Shown here in pieces: positions 61,056 through 64,000 of a stretch of DNA of 64,000 nucleotides (positions are counted from its first letter, which is position 1; every line of letters starts with the position of its first letter). The position numbers and the translations under genes are program-made. The notes below the pieces were generated by a model. The model was not told where the DNA came from. It saw only the letters and a list, made by a program, of their open reading frames with translations, and did not search any database. Location: NCBI GenBank assembly GCA_009859145.1, contig VRVR01000003.1, forward strand, positions 124,001 to 188,000. Reading direction: 5' to 3'. This DNA is from Andalucia godoyi (taxonomy: Eukaryota; Discoba; Jakobea; Jakobida; Andaluciidae).

Positions 61056-61946
61056 ATGAGCGAATACCCAGTTATCGATCTGCGATCGGCAGAGCGATTT
61101 TCTGCAGCGCACATCAAGGGATCGTTTTCTTTTCCGTCGACGATGATTGCATCCATCTCACACGAACTTCCTCCCCGAGGCGCAAGACTGGTGCTTGCAT
61201 ACGATGATCCAGCCCAGTGTGCGCTCTTCCGAACTCATTTCAAAGACTTTTATTCTGTTCAGCAAGAAGTTTTCCTTGGTCATCACGACGTTCACGACGC
61301 GCTGTCGTCATCTGCTGCACCTTCTGACCCATCCCCGCCGACACCCACATTGTCTAGTCAATTCCGGCATGCCCAATTGGAAAGTGGTCCTTTTGATCTG
61401 AAGACGATGCATCTCTGGAAGCCTTCGCTTGTTGTCTCATCGTTTCTGTCGCAAACATCGGATGTGCACTCCGTACTGGACCTTGGGTGCGGTCTTGGTC
61501 GGAATGCAGTGTTTGCTGCTCTGCACGGTGTGGACCGTGTTGTTGGCATTGACAACCGCAAGGAGCTTGTGGACAAGATGCGTGCCTTTGCACTGCGGTA
61601 TGGAGTAGGCGACGCGGTTTCCGGAATTACGGGCGACGTCTGCAAAATGGACTCATTGTACGCTCAGGAGCCTTTTGATGCGGTGTTCTGCATCCGGTTT
61701 CTTCCGCGAGCATTTCTGAAGTCCGGATGTTTGTTGCAGAAGCTCACGATGCCAGGCTCATATTTTGTCCTTGAGCATTTCCATGTGTCTTGCGGCCATC
61801 CGTCAAAGCCAGAGCAAAAGATCAGCAACGGAGAAACAATTGATCTGATTGGCGGTCCCGCACACTGGCAGCTTATGTCGGAAACCGAGAGCCAGATTGA
61901 AGACGGCCGAGTGGTCTTGCATGTAGTGTGCAAGAGAATTGCATAG
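61056..61946 (+). CDS. Rhodanese-like domain fused to SAM methyltransferase
   Basis: The 296-aa product opens MSEYPVIDLRSAERFSAAHIKGSFSFPS, the typical start of a rhodanese fold (residues about 1-90). The expected active-site Cys loop is not obvious, because ARLVLAYDDPAQC replaces the usual CxxGxR loop. A class I SAM-dependent methyltransferase domain (about 125-296) follows, with motif I SVLDLGCGLGRNAVFAA and the acidic strand-2 end VVGIDNRKEL. Motif IV-type FDAVFCIRFLPR and a C-terminal VLEHFHVSCGH are also present. The methyl acceptor cannot be told. A fusion in one ORF is clear. Start ATG 61056. Confidence 0.85.
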   Translation: MSEYPVIDLRSAERFSAAHIKGSFSFPSTMIASISHELPPRGARLVLAYDDPAQCALFRTHFKDFYSVQQEVFLGHHDVHDALSSSAAPSDPSPPTPTLSSQFRHAQLESGPFDLKTMHLWKPSLVVSSFLSQTSDVHSVLDLGCGLGRNAVFAALHGVDRVVGIDNRKELVDKMRAFALRYGVGDAVSGITGDVCKMDSLYAQEPFDAVFCIRFLPRAFLKSGCLLQKLTMPGSYFVLEHFHVSCGHPSKPEQKISNGETIDLIGGPAHWQLMSETESQIEDGRVVLHVVCKRIA

Positions 61947-62196
61947 CCACTCCCTCTCTCGCTGTCTCCAACTCCCAACTCCATCTTCAGCCACCCACCC
62001 CGATGCAACAGGCCAACATTCACCTGCAAAAGCCATCATGGCCAATGATTCCTCTTTCTTTTTCCTGCCGCCACTCGTTTTCGATGAGCAAGGGGGGAAT
62101 GCATATTTTTCTTTTTTCTTTTTTCTATTTACAACAAAAAAAAAAAAAAAACGTATTCTCAACCATGCTTACTACCTTCCTACTCCTGCGGCCGTC

Positions 62197-62699
62197 TTAG
62201 TTGTCTTCAAGCTTGTTCAGAAACTCTTCGGCTTCTTCAACCTGCGCTTTTGCAGCGACATACTCCTCACTAGCCAAGACAGCTTCTTCGGTTTGCAGAA
62301 TCTGGTCCACAAAGACCCGGAGCTGGTCAACAGAAACTCCAAGACGCTTCTTTGAATCCGCAATCATTCCCATAGTCTCGGAAATCACATTCTCCTGCTG
62401 CTTCCAATCATGCTCGTTTTTATCGGGATTCGACTTCAACGACGCAAGTCGCTCTCGCTCACGCACCTCCTCCTTTATGTATCCCCCAACTTCCTTTAGT
62501 GCTCTGCATCCCCTCCTCCTCAAAATCGATCCATTCTCAACCCGTGGGCATTAGACACAACAACAACAAAAAACAAAAACAAAAACAAAAAAAACAAAAA
62601 CACACGACAAACGAGTGTCTTTCAAAGAACAAATGTTGCATACCGCTTCACAATTCCTGTTTTCAGCTTGAGATTCTTAATGCGCTGCTCCTCAGACAT
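62197..62699 (-). CDS. TBCA: Tubulin-binding cofactor A, two exons
   Basis: TBCA captures beta-tubulin during folding. Exon 1 (62699-62644) encodes MSEEQRIKNLKLKTGIVK plus two bases, followed by donor GTATGC. Exon 2 (62503-62197) begins after GGATGCAG. The junction codes R and then ALKEVGGYIKEEVRERERLASL, and the chain continues as a three-helix bundle with VISETMGMIADSKKRL and EEAEEFLNKLEDN. The 120-aa length fits the family. The KIKTGVVKR-like start is shared with animal TBCA. It supports a tubulin-based cytoskeleton together with IFT88. Its start diverges from the RRM/MAEL gene. Confidence 0.9.
62504..62643 (-). other. Spliceosomal intron of TBCA gene
   Basis: This 140-nt intron runs from GTATGC to GGATGCAG on the minus strand, rich in T and G. 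No strong branch-point motif was picked out. Confidence 0.8.
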
Positions 62700-63034
62700 G
62701 TCTGCTATAATAATAATAATAATAATAATAAATCCTTCACGTTTCGTTTTATATAGAGTGAGGCGGGTGAAAGAAAGAAAGAAATCACAACAGCCAAGGG
62801 CGCAAGGGAAGCATTTGGACTTTTTGGAAGTGAAGGAAACGGGGGGGAAACCTCGAGTCTTCCCTTTCCGAGAACGGTCGTACACCTGTGTGAGATTTTC
62901 CTTGGCGGAAACGGAAACGCCATCACTTTCTTGATGGTTCTCTTGCTTGTTGTTGCCCTCTCGTGGTTTTCAAAACACCCGTGTGTCTCTCAGTGCGTGA
63001 GCTTGTCAGCTGGTGATTCTGTCCGAGGGAAAGG
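62700..63034. promoter_or_regulatory. Divergent promoter of TBCA and RRM/MAEL genes
   Basis: This 335-nt spacer between two divergent start codons has an ATA-type (ATAATAATA)n repeat near 62706-62730. No ORF is supported. It presumably drives both genes. Confidence 0.4.
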
Positions 63035-64000
63035 ATGTCGAGGTATTCTCAGATTCAAGCAGAGTTGCTTGCGAGGTTCGTCAAGGAAAAGAGAGAGAAG
63101 ACGTCGTTTTCAGAAGGAGCATTGGTGATCATTTGTCCAGCGCCAGTAAACTGCACAAACAGTACGCTTTTGAATGCCTTTGTTCCCCACGGTGCTCTAC
63201 AAGCTCGGATCTGCCCCGAATATGGAATTGCAGGTGTGTTGTTCCCAAGTACGGATGCATTGCGGATGTGTTTGATGGAGTATCGACCGATTCAAATTAA
63301 AGACCATGTTATCCACGCAAATGAGATTTGGGAGCCGGAATCGTTCGATCGGGTCTGGTTTCGAAGAATGCGAATTCCTGCGATTCAATATGCCCCAAAG
63401 GACGGGAGCGTTGTTTCAATTATAGATTTCGAGGCTGCGCTCATGATTAAAAAAGGGTTTTCGATTCCGCTCGAAGCAGCAGTCGTGCAGATGAAGCTGT
63501 GGTCGACACAGTCACAACCAGAGATTATGCGGTCTCTTCATTTTTTCATTGATCCAGGGTTCGTCCCGTCCGAGTTCCAGTCCCAGATCAACTTCACGAG
63601 AAACCACATTCATGGAATTCCAATGCCCGCGGAGCACTTTGCGAATGCGGCGGCAGGGTACGGAAAAGACGATGGATCAGAAGATCTTGTCTATCGTACA
63701 GATTACGCAACCATGGCGTCCCAGATATTGCATTTCTTCGCGACCTCCGATGTGGTGATTGCAAAGGGGAGACACACGGAGGAGCGGTGTCTCGAGTGGA
63801 TTGCAGATCGTGGGGGATTGGATCCCATGGCGTTCTCTCGGATTTTGGAGTACGATGTTCTGCTGAAACAGTGGAGCCGGGCTTCGCTGTCATCTCCCAC
63901 AGAGGAAATGATACAACAGAGCAAGGAGTTGGACAGCTCGTCCGACTTGGAGGACATGAACTCGTCTGCGTACGCTTCGAATAGCATGACCTGCGTGATC
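63035..64000 (+). CDS. RRM-like plus Maelstrom/DnaQ-like nuclease-domain protein, 5' part
   Basis: This gene runs off the window edge after 322 codons. An in-frame TGA lies 21 nt upstream of ATG 63035, so the start is secure. Residues about 27-100 fit an RRM: ALVIICPAPVNCTNSTLLNA, GVLFPSTDALRMCLMEY and VIHANEIWEP. Residues about 125-285 match a Maelstrom domain (DnaQ/DEDDh fold). LHFFIDPGFVPSEF with H169, HIHGIP with H193 and RCLEWIADRGG with C252 parallel animal MAEL (FHSFINPGEIPRGF, SSHKIP, WCLKHM). Upstream IIDFEAAL gives D131 and E133, like exonuclease motif I, which animal MAEL has lost. A Ser/Asp-rich tail begins at about 285. A role in small-RNA or RNA 3'-end metabolism is inference. 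Confidence 0.75.
   Translation, partial: MSRYSQIQAELLARFVKEKREKTSFSEGALVIICPAPVNCTNSTLLNAFVPHGALQARICPEYGIAGVLFPSTDALRMCLMEYRPIQIKDHVIHANEIWEPESFDRVWFRRMRIPAIQYAPKDGSVVSIIDFEAALMIKKGFSIPLEAAVVQMKLWSTQSQPEIMRSLHFFIDPGFVPSEFQSQINFTRNHIHGIPMPAEHFANAAAGYGKDDGSEDLVYRTDYATMASQILHFFATSDVVIAKGRHTEERCLEWIADRGGLDPMAFSRILEYDVLLKQWSRASLSSPTEEMIQQSKELDSSSDLEDMNSSAYASNSMTCVI

Overview
This is nuclear DNA from a compact protist-type eukaryotic genome. Thirty protein genes can be supported with fair confidence, plus a few weak small ORFs, in 64 kb. Most genes are single-exon. Six spliceosomal introns can be modelled in five genes, and every donor reads GTATGT or GTATGC. Intergenic DNA is rich in pyrimidine tracts, (GT)n/(CT)n/(TTC)n microsatellites and short A/T runs. 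IFT88, a large LRR/Sfi1-like centrosomal protein and TBCA imply a flagellated cell. COQ4 and an ISD11-type LYR protein imply aerobic mitochondria with Fe-S assembly. The gene set does not fix the taxon. A free-living excavate-like or other early-branching flagellate would fit, but that is a guess.

Layout. 0.3-8.2 kb (+): DNA ligase I with two short 5' introns, the BMS1 ribosome-biogenesis GTPase, and ISD11. 9.6-11.1 kb: a small unknown two-exon gene facing splicing factor YJU2 tail to tail. 11.5-12.0 kb: copy A of a 513-bp element whose second copy lies inverted at 48.1-48.6 kb. 12.4-19.2 kb (+): CDC50 flippase subunit and TRAPPC8. 19.4-24.1 kb: UBAC2-like rhomboid, a tiny membrane protein, an acid-sphingomyelinase-like phosphodiesterase, and exosome subunit MTR3 (one intron). 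24.2-25.2 kb: transposase remnant and a dispersed ~370-bp repeat. 25.4-38.1 kb: an unknown coiled-coil protein, a SNAP47-like Qbc-SNARE, the LRR/Sfi1 protein, ATG8 (two exons) and an LRR protein. 38.2-47.9 kb: a second repeat copy, a GCK-III kinase, a spartin/senescence-domain protein, SGT2, a duplicated C10-domain protein and COQ4. 48.1-57.4 kb: repeat copy B, IFT88, an LMBR1-family membrane protein, RAB2 and VPS33. 57.7-64 kb: a four-TM protein, cytosolic HSP70, a rhodanese-methyltransferase fusion, TBCA (two exons) and the 5' part of a gene joining an RRM-like region to a Maelstrom-like nuclease domain.

The genes are mostly housekeeping and are not arranged as operons. Membrane traffic is well represented: TRAPPC8, RAB2, VPS33, the SNAP47-like SNARE, CDC50, ATG8 and LMBR1. 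Proteostasis is represented by HSP70, SGT2, UBAC2 and TBCA. RNA metabolism is represented by BMS1, YJU2, MTR3 and the RRM/MAEL protein.

The most unusual items are the RRM-Maelstrom fusion at the right edge, the tandem C10-domain protein, the CUE-like and PIP-box segments of the ligase that lie in short upstream exons, the 513-bp inverted duplicate that includes a putative secreted-peptide ORF, and the dispersed repeat with the TAGGCCCCAACA core. All gene models come from reading the sequence only. No database search was run.
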